From: Meridianimarinicoccus roseus
Lineage (GTDB): Bacteria > Pseudomonadota > Alphaproteobacteria > Rhodobacterales > Rhodobacteraceae
Length of the DNA: 64,000 nt
Reading direction: 5' to 3'
Assembly (NCBI RefSeq): GCF_003172915.1
Contig: NZ_QGKU01000034.1
Coordinates: 1,349 to 65,348, forward strand
Positions 18,903 through 28,022 of the stretch are shown here, one piece after another; positions within the stretch are counted from its first letter, which is position 1; the number at the start of each line of letters is the position of its first letter. The notes under the pieces were generated by a model. The model searched no databases. It was not told where the DNA came from and saw only the letters and a list, made by a program, of their open reading frames with translations. A program made the position numbers and the translations under genes.

Positions 18903-20023
18903 CAGACATCATGCTGAACATCGAGAACGTGGACAAGTTCTATGGCCCGGTCGGCGTGGGCGTGCACGCGGTCAAGGGGATCGACATGCAGGTCGCCCGC
19001 GGCGAGATCATCGCGCTGCTGGGTTCGTCCGGCTGCGGAAAGACCTCGACCCTGCGCATGGTCGCCGGGTTCGAGGCCGTGAGCCGCGGCCGGATCCACC
19101 TTGCCGGGCGCGAGGTGCACATGCTGCCGCCGGTCAAGCGCAACGTGGCGATGGCGTTCGAGGGCTATTCGCTCTATCCCACGGTGACGGTACGCGACAA
19201 CATCGCCTTCGCGCTGAAAGCCGCCCGCCTGCCGCAATCCGAGGTGGAGAGCCGCGTGCGCGACGTCGCGCAGATGCTCGAGATCACGGACATCCTCGAT
19301 CGGTTCCCGACCTCGGTGTCGGGCGGCCAGCAGCAGCGCGCGTCGCTGGCGCGGGCGCTTATCCGCGATGCCGACCTGCATCTTCTGGACGAACCGATGG
19401 GTCAGCTCGAGCCGCAGTTGCGCACGCTGCTGCGCGGCCGGATCAAGCACTTCATCAAGGAACGCGGGCTGACCGCGATCCTCGTGACCCATGACCAGAC
19501 CGAAGCGAACGCGCTGGCCGACCGGATCGCGGTGATGGAGGACGGCGTGCTCCAGCAATACGCGAGCCCGGCCGAGATCAAGGAACGCCCGGCGAACCTG
19601 TTCACCGGCACCTTCGTGGGCGAGCCGCCGATGAACGTCTTTCCCGCCAGTGCCAGCGTGAGCGCGGGCGAGATCCTGCTGAACCTCGCGGGTGGGCTCG
19701 TGCTGCGCTATCCCGAGGCGGAGTTCGCCCCGGAGGTGCGCCAGTCGATCCTGTCGCGTGGCGATGTGGTGATCGGTGTGCGGCCCTACGCGGTGCATCG
19801 CGGCGAGGGCGGTGCCGAGGCGCAGGTCGTGGCGAACCAGTGGCTTGGCGACCAGACACACATCGCGGCCGCCTTTGCAGAAAGCACCGTGGTGCTGGTG
19901 GAGCACGACCGCGCCCGCCTGTCGGAAGGCGACCGCATCCGCATCGCGCTGAAGCCGGACGACCTGCACGTCTTCGACCCGGACAGCGGCATGGCGATCA
20001 GCCACGGGCGGGGCCTGGCCTGA
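18899..20023 (+). CDS. Polyol ABC transporter ATPase 2
   Basis: 374-residue MalK/UgpC-like ATPase. Walker A GSSGCGKT (42-49), signature VSGGQ (140-144), Walker B LLDEP with Glu165 and switch His198 (VTHDQTEAN) are intact. Departures are Glu88 in place of the Q-loop Gln (AFEGYSLYP) and Glu171 in the D-loop (GQLEP, usually LD). Start ATG overlaps the ATPase 1 stop; its own stop overlaps the eryA start (TGATG). With ATPase 1 it should form a heterodimer having one consensus and one degenerate site. Confidence 0.9.
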   Translation: MTDIMLNIENVDKFYGPVGVGVHAVKGIDMQVARGEIIALLGSSGCGKTSTLRMVAGFEAVSRGRIHLAGREVHMLPPVKRNVAMAFEGYSLYPTVTVRDNIAFALKAARLPQSEVESRVRDVAQMLEITDILDRFPTSVSGGQQQRASLARALIRDADLHLLDEPMGQLEPQLRTLLRGRIKHFIKERGLTAILVTHDQTEANALADRIAVMEDGVLQQYASPAEIKERPANLFTGTFVGEPPMNVFPASASVSAGEILLNLAGGLVLRYPEAEFAPEVRQSILSRGDVVIGVRPYAVHRGEGGAEAQVVANQWLGDQTHIAAAFAESTVVLVEHDRARLSEGDRIRIALKPDDLHVFDPDSGMAISHGRGLA

Positions 20024-21594
20024 TGACGGGTGCGGGGCGCGATCTTCTCGTCGGCATCGACGCGGGCACGTCGGTCATCAAGTCGGTGGCTTTCGATCTG
20101 GCGGGGCGGCAGATCGCCGTCGCCGCGCGCCCGAACCTTTACACCACGCGGCCCGACGGCGCGGCTGTGCAGCCGATGGACCGGACCTGGGCAGACACTG
20201 CTGCGACCTTGGCCGACCTTGCAGCGCAGGTGCCGGACCTGAAAAGCCGGGTGGCGGCCCTGGCGGTCACGGGGCAGGGTGACGGAACCTGGCTCGTGGA
20301 CGCGGACAATCGGCCTGTGACCGACGGCTGGCTGTGGCTCGATGCCCGGGCGGCCCCCACGGTGGACCGGCTGCGCGTCGCGCCCGGCGATCGCGCCCGG
20401 TTCGAGACGACGGGTACCGGCCTCAATGCCTGCCAGATGGGTAGCCAGCTGGCGCATATGCAGGCCACCGCGCCCGAGCTTCTGACCGAAGCGGACTGCG
20501 CGCTGCATTGCAAGGACTGGCTCTATCTCAACCTGACCGGAATGCGCGCCACGGACCCGTCCGAGGCCAGCTTCACCTTCGGGGATTTCCGCACGCGGGC
20601 CTATGACGAAGCCGTTATCGATGCGCTTGGTCTGACCGCCCGACGCGGTCTGCTGCCGCCGGTCGTGGACGGCGCGCGCACCACGCACCCGCTGACAGCC
20701 GAGGCCGCTGCGCTTACCGGGCTGGCCGAAGGCACGCCGGTCACTCTGGGCTATGTCGACGTGGTCTGCACAGCGATGGGATCGGGCATCTACGCCCGCG
20801 GGGCGGCGGCCGGGTGCACGATCATCGGCTCGACCGGAATGCACATGCGCGCCACCCCGCTGGACGGGGTACATCTGAACGATGCCGCAACCGGTTATGT
20901 GATGGTGCTGCCGGTCCCCGGGCAGGTGGCCCAGATTCAGTCAAACATGGCGGCGACGCTGAACATCGACTGGATCCTGAAGGTGGCGGCCGACCTGATG
21001 GCGGACATGGGGCACCCGGTGCGCCATTCAGACCTGATCGGGCATCTGGACGGCTGGATCGGCGCCGCCGCGCCGGGCAAGATCCTGTATCATCCCTACA
21101 TTTCCGAAGCGGGCGAACGCGGCCCGTTTGTCGATGCCTCCGCGCGGGCGGGCTTTGCCGGGCTCGGCTCCGCGCACCGCTTTCCCGATCTCGTGCGGGC
21201 GGTGGTCGAGGGGCTGGGGATGGCGGCGCGTGACTGCTACGGCGCGATGGGCGCGATGCCGGACGAGGTCCGTCTGACCGGCGGCGCGGCACGCTCCGCG
21301 GCGCTGCGCGCCATTCTCGCGGCCGCGCTCGGCACGCCGGTGCGCCCCTCGGGCCGCGACGAGGCTGGGGCGGCGGGGGCGGCGATGATGGCGGCGATGG
21401 CAGTGGGCGTCTACGGCGACTGGGACGCCTGTATCGCCGATTGGGTCTCCCCGCTGCTGGGCGGCGCCGAGCCGCCGGACCCGGCGCTGGCCGCGATCTA
21501 CGACACGGCCTTCCCGGCCTACACGGCCCTGCGCGACGCGCTGCCGCCGGTCTGGGGCTGCCTGAAACAACTGCAGGAGACGTCACGTGCCTAG
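20023..21594 (+). CDS. eryA: Erythritol kinase, FGGY family
   Basis: 523-residue FGGY carbohydrate kinase, expected to phosphorylate erythritol to D-erythritol 1-phosphate. N-terminal phosphate motif GIDAGTSVIKSV (near residue 11), catalytic Asp in GYVDVVCTAMGSGI, and the adenosine motif RLTGGAARSAALR near the C terminus. Overall pattern is EryA-like and distinct from the shorter FGGY kinase at 25880. The start overlaps the preceding ATPase stop by one base. EryB and EryC in the same operon support the erythritol assignment, but a related tetritol cannot be excluded. Confidence 0.86.
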   Translation: MTGAGRDLLVGIDAGTSVIKSVAFDLAGRQIAVAARPNLYTTRPDGAAVQPMDRTWADTAATLADLAAQVPDLKSRVAALAVTGQGDGTWLVDADNRPVTDGWLWLDARAAPTVDRLRVAPGDRARFETTGTGLNACQMGSQLAHMQATAPELLTEADCALHCKDWLYLNLTGMRATDPSEASFTFGDFRTRAYDEAVIDALGLTARRGLLPPVVDGARTTHPLTAEAAALTGLAEGTPVTLGYVDVVCTAMGSGIYARGAAAGCTIIGSTGMHMRATPLDGVHLNDAATGYVMVLPVPGQVAQIQSNMAATLNIDWILKVAADLMADMGHPVRHSDLIGHLDGWIGAAAPGKILYHPYISEAGERGPFVDASARAGFAGLGSAHRFPDLVRAVVEGLGMAARDCYGAMGAMPDEVRLTGGAARSAALRAILAAALGTPVRPSGRDEAGAAGAAMMAAMAVGVYGDWDACIADWVSPLLGGAEPPDPALAAIYDTAFPAYTALRDALPPVWGCLKQLQETSRA

Positions 21595-22627
21595 GGAAAT
21601 CGCGATCATCGGGGACCGGTTCATGCTGCCCGAAGTGTTCGAGGCAAAGCTGTTCGAAGCCTGCGGCGACGCCGTAACCGCGCGCCTGCGCAAGGATGCC
21701 TGGCCGGACGTGCCGATGGAACACGGCTATGCCGTCGCGGGCATGGACGGGCTGAAGGAATATCTTGGCACCGCGGACGATGTGGTGGAGTTCGTCGGCG
21801 AGGCCGAGATCCTTGTCACGCAGCTTGCGCCGATGTCGCGGGCGATGCTGGAACGGCTGCCGAGCCTGCGTATGATCGCCGTTTCGCGCGGCGGGCCCGT
21901 CAATATCGACATGGCGGCGGCGCGCGAGCATGGCGTGCTCGTGGTCAACACTCCCGGGCGCAACGCCAGCGCTGTGGCCGAGTTCACCATCGGCGCGATC
22001 CTCGCCGAGACGCGCAAGATCCGCGAGGGACACGAGGCGCTTCGCGCGGGCACCTGGCGCGGCGACCTCTACCGCGCTGACGTGACCGGGCGAGAGTTGT
22101 GCGAAATGACGGTCGGTGTCATCGGCTACGGCAATATCGGCACGAAGGTCGTGCGCCTGCTGCGCGCCTTCGGCTGCCGTGTGCTTGTGCATGACCCCTA
22201 TGTGCAACTCGATCCCGACGATGACGCCGCAGGCGTCGCGTTGGTCCCGCTCGACACGCTGCTGGAAGGCGCCGATGTGGTCACGCTGCACCCGCGCGTG
22301 ACTGACGAGACGCGGCACATGATGAATGCGGACAGCTTCGCGAAGATGAAACCCGGCAGCCTTTTCGTGAACACCGCGCGTGGCCCGCTGTGCGACTACG
22401 ACGCGCTGCTGACCGCCCTGACCGAAGGACCGCTGGGCAGTGCGATGCTGGAGACCTTCGCGGTGGAACCGGTGCCTCCGGAATGGCCGCTGCTGCAGTT
22501 GCCGAACGTGACCCTGACGCCACATATCGCGGGCGCTTCCGTTCGCACGGTTACCTATGCTGCCGAGCAGGCGGCCGAGGAAGTCCGCCGCTATCTCGCC
22601 GGGGAGCCGCCCCGCAACCCTTGCTGA
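21587..22627 (+). CDS. D-2-hydroxyacid dehydrogenase family protein
   Basis: 346-residue NAD(P)-dependent dehydrogenase. The dinucleotide motif is GVIGYGNIGTKVV at about 182-194. The catalytic Arg is in NTARGPLCDY, the acidic partner lies in the following helix region, and the catalytic His is in LTPHIAGAS. It should oxidise or reduce a D-2-hydroxyacid; PdxB-like oxidation of a phosphorylated tetronate is one possibility. GTG start at 21587 is supported by AGGAGA upstream and overlaps the eryA stop by 8 bases. It is not part of the standard erythritol route. Confidence 0.85.
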   Translation: MPREIAIIGDRFMLPEVFEAKLFEACGDAVTARLRKDAWPDVPMEHGYAVAGMDGLKEYLGTADDVVEFVGEAEILVTQLAPMSRAMLERLPSLRMIAVSRGGPVNIDMAAAREHGVLVVNTPGRNASAVAEFTIGAILAETRKIREGHEALRAGTWRGDLYRADVTGRELCEMTVGVIGYGNIGTKVVRLLRAFGCRVLVHDPYVQLDPDDDAAGVALVPLDTLLEGADVVTLHPRVTDETRHMMNADSFAKMKPGSLFVNTARGPLCDYDALLTALTEGPLGSAMLETFAVEPVPPEWPLLQLPNVTLTPHIAGASVRTVTYAAEQAAEEVRRYLAGEPPRNPC

Positions 22628-22637
22628 GGCCAGAGCC

Positions 22638-23321
22638 ATGACCGACATCCACACAGACCATCGCTCCGCCATCGTGGCGGCCTGCCGACAGCTGGAACGC
22701 GACGGGCTCAACCGCGGCGCGTCCGGAAATGTCTCGGTGCGGGCGGGTCAGGACATGCTGATCACCCCGTCCGCTGTGGGCTATGACGCGCTTCTGCCCG
22801 AGATGATCGCGCGGATGCCGCTGGCTGACCCGAACGGAGCGTGGCACGGGCCGCGCAAGCCGTCGTCTGAATGGCGTTTTCACCGCGACATTCTGCGCGC
22901 CAGACCAGATATCGGTGCGGTGGTCCACACCCACGCGCCTTTCAGCACGATCCTTGCCGTGGCGCGGCGGCCGATCCCGGCGATCCACTACATGATCGCG
23001 GCCTTTGGCGGACCCGAGATCCGCGTTGCCGGCTACGCCCGCTATGGCACCGCCGCGCTGTCCGAGAACGTGGTCGCCGCGATGGACGGGCGCAACGGCT
23101 GCCTGATGGCCAATCACGGCATGGTTGTGGGTGGCCCGGACCTTACCCGAGCGCTGTGGCTGGCGGGCGAGCTGGAGGCGCTGGCGCACCAATACTACCA
23201 CGCGCTCGCGATCGGCGGCGGCCATGTGCTGACCGATGCCGAGATCGCCGAGACTGCGGAAGGCTTCGCCAGCTACGGGGTCCAGTCCGCGGATGCGGAA
23301 TCGCAGGAGGAACAGGCATGA
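22638..23321 (+). CDS. Class II aldolase/adducin family protein
   Basis: 227-residue zinc-dependent class II aldolase of the FucA/AraD/OtnC group. Seen residues: the phosphate loop GASGNVSVR, the catalytic Glu in SSEWRFH, and the zinc histidines in VVHTHAPFS and MANHGMVVGG. The family includes sugar-phosphate aldolases, epimerases and 3-oxo-tetronate 4-phosphate decarboxylases (OtnC), so the reaction cannot be fixed from sequence. The stop overlaps the eryB start (ATGA). Confidence 0.85.
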   Translation: MTDIHTDHRSAIVAACRQLERDGLNRGASGNVSVRAGQDMLITPSAVGYDALLPEMIARMPLADPNGAWHGPRKPSSEWRFHRDILRARPDIGAVVHTHAPFSTILAVARRPIPAIHYMIAAFGGPEIRVAGYARYGTAALSENVVAAMDGRNGCLMANHGMVVGGPDLTRALWLAGELEALAHQYYHALAIGGGHVLTDAEIAETAEGFASYGVQSADAESQEEQA

Positions 23322-24856
23322 CCGACCCTGTGGACCTGTTCGTGATCGGCGGCGGCGTGAACGGCGCCGGCATCGCCCGCGACGCCGCGGGGCGCGGCCT
23401 GTCCGTGATCCTGTGCGAAAAGGACGATCTGGCGCAAGGCACGTCCTCGCGGTCGGGCAAGCTGGTGCATGGCGGGCTGCGTTATCTTGAGTACTACGAA
23501 TTCCGACTGGTGCGCGAGGCGCTGATCGAACGCGAGGTGCTCCTGAACGCGGCGCCGCACATCATCTGGCCGATGCGCTTCGTGCTGCCGCACAGCCCCG
23601 ATGATCGCCCGGCCTGGCTGGTGCGGCTGGGGCTGTTCTTCTACGACCATCTCGGGGGGCGAAGGAAGCTGCCCGGAACCCGCACGCTGGATTTGCGGCG
23701 TGATCCGGAAGGCGCGCCGATCAAGGACGCCTATTCCAAGGGCTTCGAATACTCCGACTGCTGGGTGGATGATGCCCGGCTGGTGGTGCTGAACGCCGTC
23801 GATGCCGCCGCGCGCGGTGCCGAGGTGCTGACCCGGACCGCGTGCGTGTCGGCCCGGCGCGACGGGGGGCTTTGGCGGATCGAAATGCGTGACGGCGCGA
23901 CCGGGGCCATGCGCACCGTGACGGCGCGCGCACTGGTTAATGCGGCGGGGCCGTGGGTGACCGACATCATCGGGCGCGTGACAGGCACCAACAGCGCGCG
24001 CAATGTGCGCCTGGTGAAGGGCAGCCACCTGATCGTGCAGAAATTCTGGGACGGCCCGCAGGCTTATCTCGTGCAGAACACCGACAAGCGCGTGATCTTC
24101 ATCAACCCCTACGAGGACGACAAGGCGTTGATCGGAACCACCGACATTCCCTATGACGGCGCGCCCGAGAAGGTGGTCGCCGACGAGGACGAGATCGCCT
24201 ACCTGCTGGCCGCGGTGAACCGCTACTTCAAGGTGCAGTTGCGGAGCGACGACGTGCTGGAAAGCTTCTCGGGGGTGCGTCCGCTCTACGATGACGGGCA
24301 GGGCAACCCGTCGGCGGTGACGCGCGACTACGTGTTCGATCTCGATACCGGGGGCGGCGGCGAGGGCGGCGACGGAGCGCCTTTGCTGAACGTGTTCGGC
24401 GGCAAGATCACGACGTTCCGCAAGCTTGCCGAACACGCGCTGGACCGGCTGGGCGGGCGGTTCCCGGCAATGGGCAATGCCTGGACATCGGGCGCGCCGC
24501 TGCCGGGCGGCGATCTGCCGGGCGCGGACGTGCCGGCCTTTCTCAATACGCTGCGGACGGAATACCCTTGGCTGCCGCGCAAACTGGCCGGGCACTACAC
24601 CCGCCTTTACGGCACGCGCACCCGCGAGATTCTGGGCAATGCTGCGGACCTCGGCGATCTGGGCCGACAGTTCGGCCCGCTGCTGTTCGAGGCGGAGGCG
24701 AAGTTTCTGCGCCGGACCGAATGGGCCACCTGCGCCGAGGACGTGCTGCGCCGCCGCACCAAACATGCGCTGCACATGACAAAGGCAGAGCGCGCTGCCT
24801 TCGCCGACTGGTTCGACAACGCCGCAGCGTCACATCGCCGGGAGGCCGCGTCGTGA
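23318..24856 (+). CDS. eryB: Erythritol-phosphate dehydrogenase, GlpD-like FAD enzyme
   Basis: 512-residue FAD-dependent dehydrogenase of the GlpD family, probably oxidising D-erythritol 1-phosphate to D-erythrulose 1-phosphate and passing electrons to the quinone pool. FAD motif GGGVNGAGIARDAAGRG starts at residue 11, followed by SSRSGKLVHGGLRYLE and the central NAAGPWVTDI. The C-terminal DAO_C-like domain includes FGGKITTFRKLAEHAL. EryB of Brucella is from the same family, and its place between eryA and eryC favours this over glycerol 3-phosphate. Both ends overlap the neighbouring genes. Confidence 0.84.
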   Translation: MTDPVDLFVIGGGVNGAGIARDAAGRGLSVILCEKDDLAQGTSSRSGKLVHGGLRYLEYYEFRLVREALIEREVLLNAAPHIIWPMRFVLPHSPDDRPAWLVRLGLFFYDHLGGRRKLPGTRTLDLRRDPEGAPIKDAYSKGFEYSDCWVDDARLVVLNAVDAAARGAEVLTRTACVSARRDGGLWRIEMRDGATGAMRTVTARALVNAAGPWVTDIIGRVTGTNSARNVRLVKGSHLIVQKFWDGPQAYLVQNTDKRVIFINPYEDDKALIGTTDIPYDGAPEKVVADEDEIAYLLAAVNRYFKVQLRSDDVLESFSGVRPLYDDGQGNPSAVTRDYVFDLDTGGGGEGGDGAPLLNVFGGKITTFRKLAEHALDRLGGRFPAMGNAWTSGAPLPGGDLPGADVPAFLNTLRTEYPWLPRKLAGHYTRLYGTRTREILGNAADLGDLGRQFGPLLFEAEAKFLRRTEWATCAEDVLRRRTKHALHMTKAERAAFADWFDNAAASHRREAAS

Positions 24857-25890
24857 CCGCTCCGTCCGCGAATACACCGCCGCAGCCGCCAAAGGCGCTG
24901 TCCGATCTTGCCACCCTGTCGGCGCGGGTCGGGGCCGACCCGCTGCTGATCCAGGCGGCGGGGGGCAACACGTCGGTAAAGGACGGTGCCGTGATGTGGA
25001 TCAAGGCGTCCGGCACACGGCTGTCCGACGCGCTGTCGCGCGACGTGTTCGTGCCGACGGACCTGCCAGCGATGCGCGAGGCGCTGGTGCGCGCTCTGCC
25101 CGAGGCCGACCAGCCCGCCCATTTCGCGCTGGGGGACAGCGGCCTGCGACCGTCGATCGAAACCAGCCTCCATGCGGTGTTTCCGCAGGCGGTCGTGGTT
25201 CATGTGCATTGCGTGAACACGATCGCGCTTGCGATCCGCGCTGATGCAGAAGCGGCGCTGTCCGCCCGTTTGGGGGCGTTCGACTGGGCCTTCGTGCCCT
25301 ACGTCAAGCCCGGCGCGCGGCTTGCTCTGTCGGTGCGCGACCGCATCGGGCCGCGTACCGATGTGATCGTGCTCGGCAATCATGGGCTGATCGTCGCCGC
25401 CGAAACGGTGGACGATGCCGAACGGCTGCTGGACCGCGTCACCGGGGCGCTGGCCGAACCGCCCGGCGCGGCGCCCGCGCCGGACCTGGCCGCGCTGGCC
25501 GGGCTGGCCGAGGGCAGCGCCTATGCTGTTCCGCCCGCGCAGTCCCCGCTGCACCGGCTGGCCGGGCCACCCGAACGGCTCGATCAGGCGGTTGGCGGAT
25601 CGCTCTATCCCGACCACGTGATCTTCTGCGGCGTCGGTGCGACCGCGCTCGATGCGGTTGCCCCCCGCGTGCCCGGACCTGACGGGCCGGTCTTCGTGAT
25701 CGCTCCCGGCCGGGGCGCGCTGATCCGCAAGGATGCGAGCAGCGGGGCGCAGGCGCTGGCCGACTGCCTTGGAAACGTGCTGTGCCGTGTGCCGCCGGGG
25801 GCCGAGTTGACCTACCTGAGTGCGGCCCAGAACGCCGAATTGCTAGACTGGGATGCGGAGAAATACCGTAAGGCGCTCGATGCAGGATGA
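24853..25890 (+). CDS. Second class II aldolase, RhaD-like two-domain type
   Basis: 345-residue protein. The N-terminal half carries class II aldolase motifs (QAAGGNTSVKDG, SIETSLHAVFPQAVVVHVH, VLGNHGLIVAA). The C-terminal half (LYPDHVIFCGVG, then AELLDWDAEKYRK) resembles the aldolase part of RhaD-type rhamnulose-phosphate aldolase/dehydrogenase fusions, with no dehydrogenase domain attached. A role in retro-aldol cleavage of a ketose or ketose phosphate is likely; substrate unknown. GTG start at 24853 overlaps the eryB stop as GTGA, and the 3' end overlaps the next kinase by 11 bases. Confidence 0.8.
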   Translation: MTAPSANTPPQPPKALSDLATLSARVGADPLLIQAAGGNTSVKDGAVMWIKASGTRLSDALSRDVFVPTDLPAMREALVRALPEADQPAHFALGDSGLRPSIETSLHAVFPQAVVVHVHCVNTIALAIRADAEAALSARLGAFDWAFVPYVKPGARLALSVRDRIGPRTDVIVLGNHGLIVAAETVDDAERLLDRVTGALAEPPGAAPAPDLAALAGLAEGSAYAVPPAQSPLHRLAGPPERLDQAVGGSLYPDHVIFCGVGATALDAVAPRVPGPDGPVFVIAPGRGALIRKDASSGAQALADCLGNVLCRVPPGAELTYLSAAQNAELLDWDAEKYRKALDAG

Positions 25891-27148
25891 GGCGCTGTTC
25901 CTCGGGCTCGACCTCGGCACATCGGGGGCACGCGCGGTCGTGATCGATGCTGAAGGCCTGGCCGTGGCCTCGGGCAGCGCGGCGATGGCGGATTTCGGTC
26001 CAGACCCGCGATCTCCGGCCGTTTGGTGGGCCGCGGCCGACCATGCGCTGCGCGCCGCGCTGGCGGGCTGCGACGCGAAGCGCGTCGCCGCGTTCGCAGT
26101 GGACGGAACCTCGGGCACGATGCTGCCGGTGGATGACGCAGGCGCACCGCTGTCTGGCGGATTGATGTACAACGACGCCTGCGGCGACGCCGGCGTGCTG
26201 GCCTGCATCGCCGAGACCGCGCCGCCGACGAGCGCGGCGCATGGCAGCAGCAGCGGACTGGCCCGGGCTGTGTTGCTGGCGCGCGCGGTGCGTCCGCATC
26301 TCGTGCTGCACCAGGCCGATTGGATCGCATTTCACCTGTCGAGCCGCTTTGTTACCGACGCGAACAACGCGCTCAAGACCGGCTATGATCCCGTGGCGGG
26401 GCAGTGGCCGGACTGGATCGGCGATGCCGGATTGGAGGTGAGGCTGCTGCCGCGCGTGGTCGCCCCCGGAACGCCGGTCGGGCCGGTCACTGCAAAGGCT
26501 GCTGCGGAATACGGTCTGCGCCCCGACGCGCTGGTCGTCGCCGGCACGACCGATGGGTGCGCGTCCTTCCTTGCCACCGGCGCGTCCGAGGCGGGCGACG
26601 GCGTCACCGCGCTCGGCACCACGCTGACACTGAAGATCCTGTCGGACCGCCCCATCTTCGCCCCGCAAAGCGGGATCTACTCGCACCGCATCCTGGGAAA
26701 GTGGCTGGCCGGGGGCGCATCGAACACCGGCGGCAACGTGCTGCTGGCCCATTTCACACCGGAGCGGATCGCAGAGCTGTCGGCGCGGATCGACCCGGCG
26801 AAGGACAGCGGGCTGGATTACTACCCGCTGCTGCGTCCGGGCGAACGGTTTCCGGTGGCGGACCCGGACCTTGCGCCGCGCCTGACGCCGCGCCCGGACG
26901 ACGACGCAGCCTTCCTTCATGGACTGCTGGACGGGATCGCCGGGATCGAGGCGATGGGCTATGCCCGACTGACCGAGCTGGGCGCGCCGCCGCTGGCACG
27001 ACTGCGCAGCGTTGGCGGCGGGGCAGGGAACACGGTCTGGTCGGCGCTGCGGCAGCGACGGCTGGGCGTGCCCTTCGCTGCGCCCGACAGCATGCAGGCC
27101 GCCTACGGCACCGCGCGGCTGGCCCGCGCGGGCGCGGCACGGGCATGA
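25880..27148 (+). CDS. FGGY-family carbohydrate kinase, XK1/D-ribulokinase-like
   Basis: 422-residue FGGY kinase, shorter than EryA. Motifs: GLDLGTSGARAVVID at residues 8-22, catalytic Asp in AGTTDGCASF, and the C-terminal RSVGGGAGNTVWSALRQ adenosine region. The short form resembles plant/cyanobacterial XK1-type kinases that use D-ribulose, so a ketose substrate is more likely than erythritol. It sits between an aldolase and a HAD protein and may supply phosphorylated substrate to the aldolase. Start at 25880 lies inside the aldolase 3' end. Confidence 0.8.
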   Translation: MQDEALFLGLDLGTSGARAVVIDAEGLAVASGSAAMADFGPDPRSPAVWWAAADHALRAALAGCDAKRVAAFAVDGTSGTMLPVDDAGAPLSGGLMYNDACGDAGVLACIAETAPPTSAAHGSSSGLARAVLLARAVRPHLVLHQADWIAFHLSSRFVTDANNALKTGYDPVAGQWPDWIGDAGLEVRLLPRVVAPGTPVGPVTAKAAAEYGLRPDALVVAGTTDGCASFLATGASEAGDGVTALGTTLTLKILSDRPIFAPQSGIYSHRILGKWLAGGASNTGGNVLLAHFTPERIAELSARIDPAKDSGLDYYPLLRPGERFPVADPDLAPRLTPRPDDDAAFLHGLLDGIAGIEAMGYARLTELGAPPLARLRSVGGGAGNTVWSALRQRRLGVPFAAPDSMQAAYGTARLARAGAARA

Positions 27149-28011
27149 GCGGGCCCGGTCCGGCAGACCCGCGCGAAGTGCCCGGGCTGGAGGGGCTGGC
27201 GGAGCGGTTCGATGCGTTCCTCGTGGATCAATTCGGCGTCCTGATCGGCGGGAACGGTGCCTACCCTTGGGCGCCCGAAGCGCTGTCGCGGCTGTCTGCG
27301 GGGGGCGCGCCGGTTGTGTTGCTGTCGAACTCGGGTCGCCGCGCAGGGCCGAATGTGGAGCGGCTCCTTCGACTCGGTTTCGCGCGAGACAGTTTCATCA
27401 CCGTGCTGAGTTCGGGCGAGGCCGCCCATGCCGACCTGTCCCGCCGGATCGGGCCGCAGATCGCGCCGGGCGCGCCTGTGCTGGTGCTTGCGCGCGAGAA
27501 CGACGTGTCGGCGGTGGAGGGGCTGGATCTGCGCGTCACGACCGACCCGGACCGCGCGGCGCTGGTCGTGCTGGCCGGCAGCGAAGGCGACCGGCACAGC
27601 CTCGATCACTACCGCGCGCTGCTTGAAGGACCTGCCGCGCGCGGCGTGCCTTGCCTTTGCACGAACCCCGATGTCACCATGCTGACCCCTGAGGGGACAA
27701 GTTTCGGCGCTGGACGGATCGCGCAGCTTTACGCGCATATGGGCGGGCCGGTGGACTGGGTCGGCAAGCCCCACCCGCTGATCTACGACGTGGCGCGCCG
27801 GATGCTGCCCGCGATCGCTTCGGAACGCGTGCTGTGCATCGGTGACAGCCCGGCGCATGACGTGCGTGGCGGGCAGGCGGCCGGTCACGCCACCGCGCTG
27901 GTGCGCAGCGGCATTCACGCCGATCTCGACAAGCCCGCCCTGCGCGCCCTTTGCGTCGCAGAGGGTGCCGTGCCCGACTACCTTCTGGACCGTTTCGCCT
28001 TTTCATCCTGA
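27145..28011 (+). CDS. NagD-like HAD-IIA protein in the polyol operon
   Basis: 288-residue HAD-IIA protein, a paralogue of the one at 2962-3888. Motif I is LVDQFGVLIGG (nucleophile Asp28), motif II VVLLSNSGR, motif III WVGKPHPLIYDVA, motif IV LCIGDSPAHDVRGG. The position of the general-acid Asp in motif I is Phe30, so it may be a weak phosphatase or have another role. Metabolite repair in tetrose-phosphate metabolism (as for PGP, which acts on 4-phosphoerythronate) is an attractive but unproven idea. ATGA overlap with the kinase; eryC follows after 11 bases. Confidence 0.8.
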   Translation: MSGPGPADPREVPGLEGLAERFDAFLVDQFGVLIGGNGAYPWAPEALSRLSAGGAPVVLLSNSGRRAGPNVERLLRLGFARDSFITVLSSGEAAHADLSRRIGPQIAPGAPVLVLARENDVSAVEGLDLRVTTDPDRAALVVLAGSEGDRHSLDHYRALLEGPAARGVPCLCTNPDVTMLTPEGTSFGAGRIAQLYAHMGGPVDWVGKPHPLIYDVARRMLPAIASERVLCIGDSPAHDVRGGQAAGHATALVRSGIHADLDKPALRALCVAEGAVPDYLLDRFAFSS

Positions 28012-28022
28012 TCGGAGGCCGG

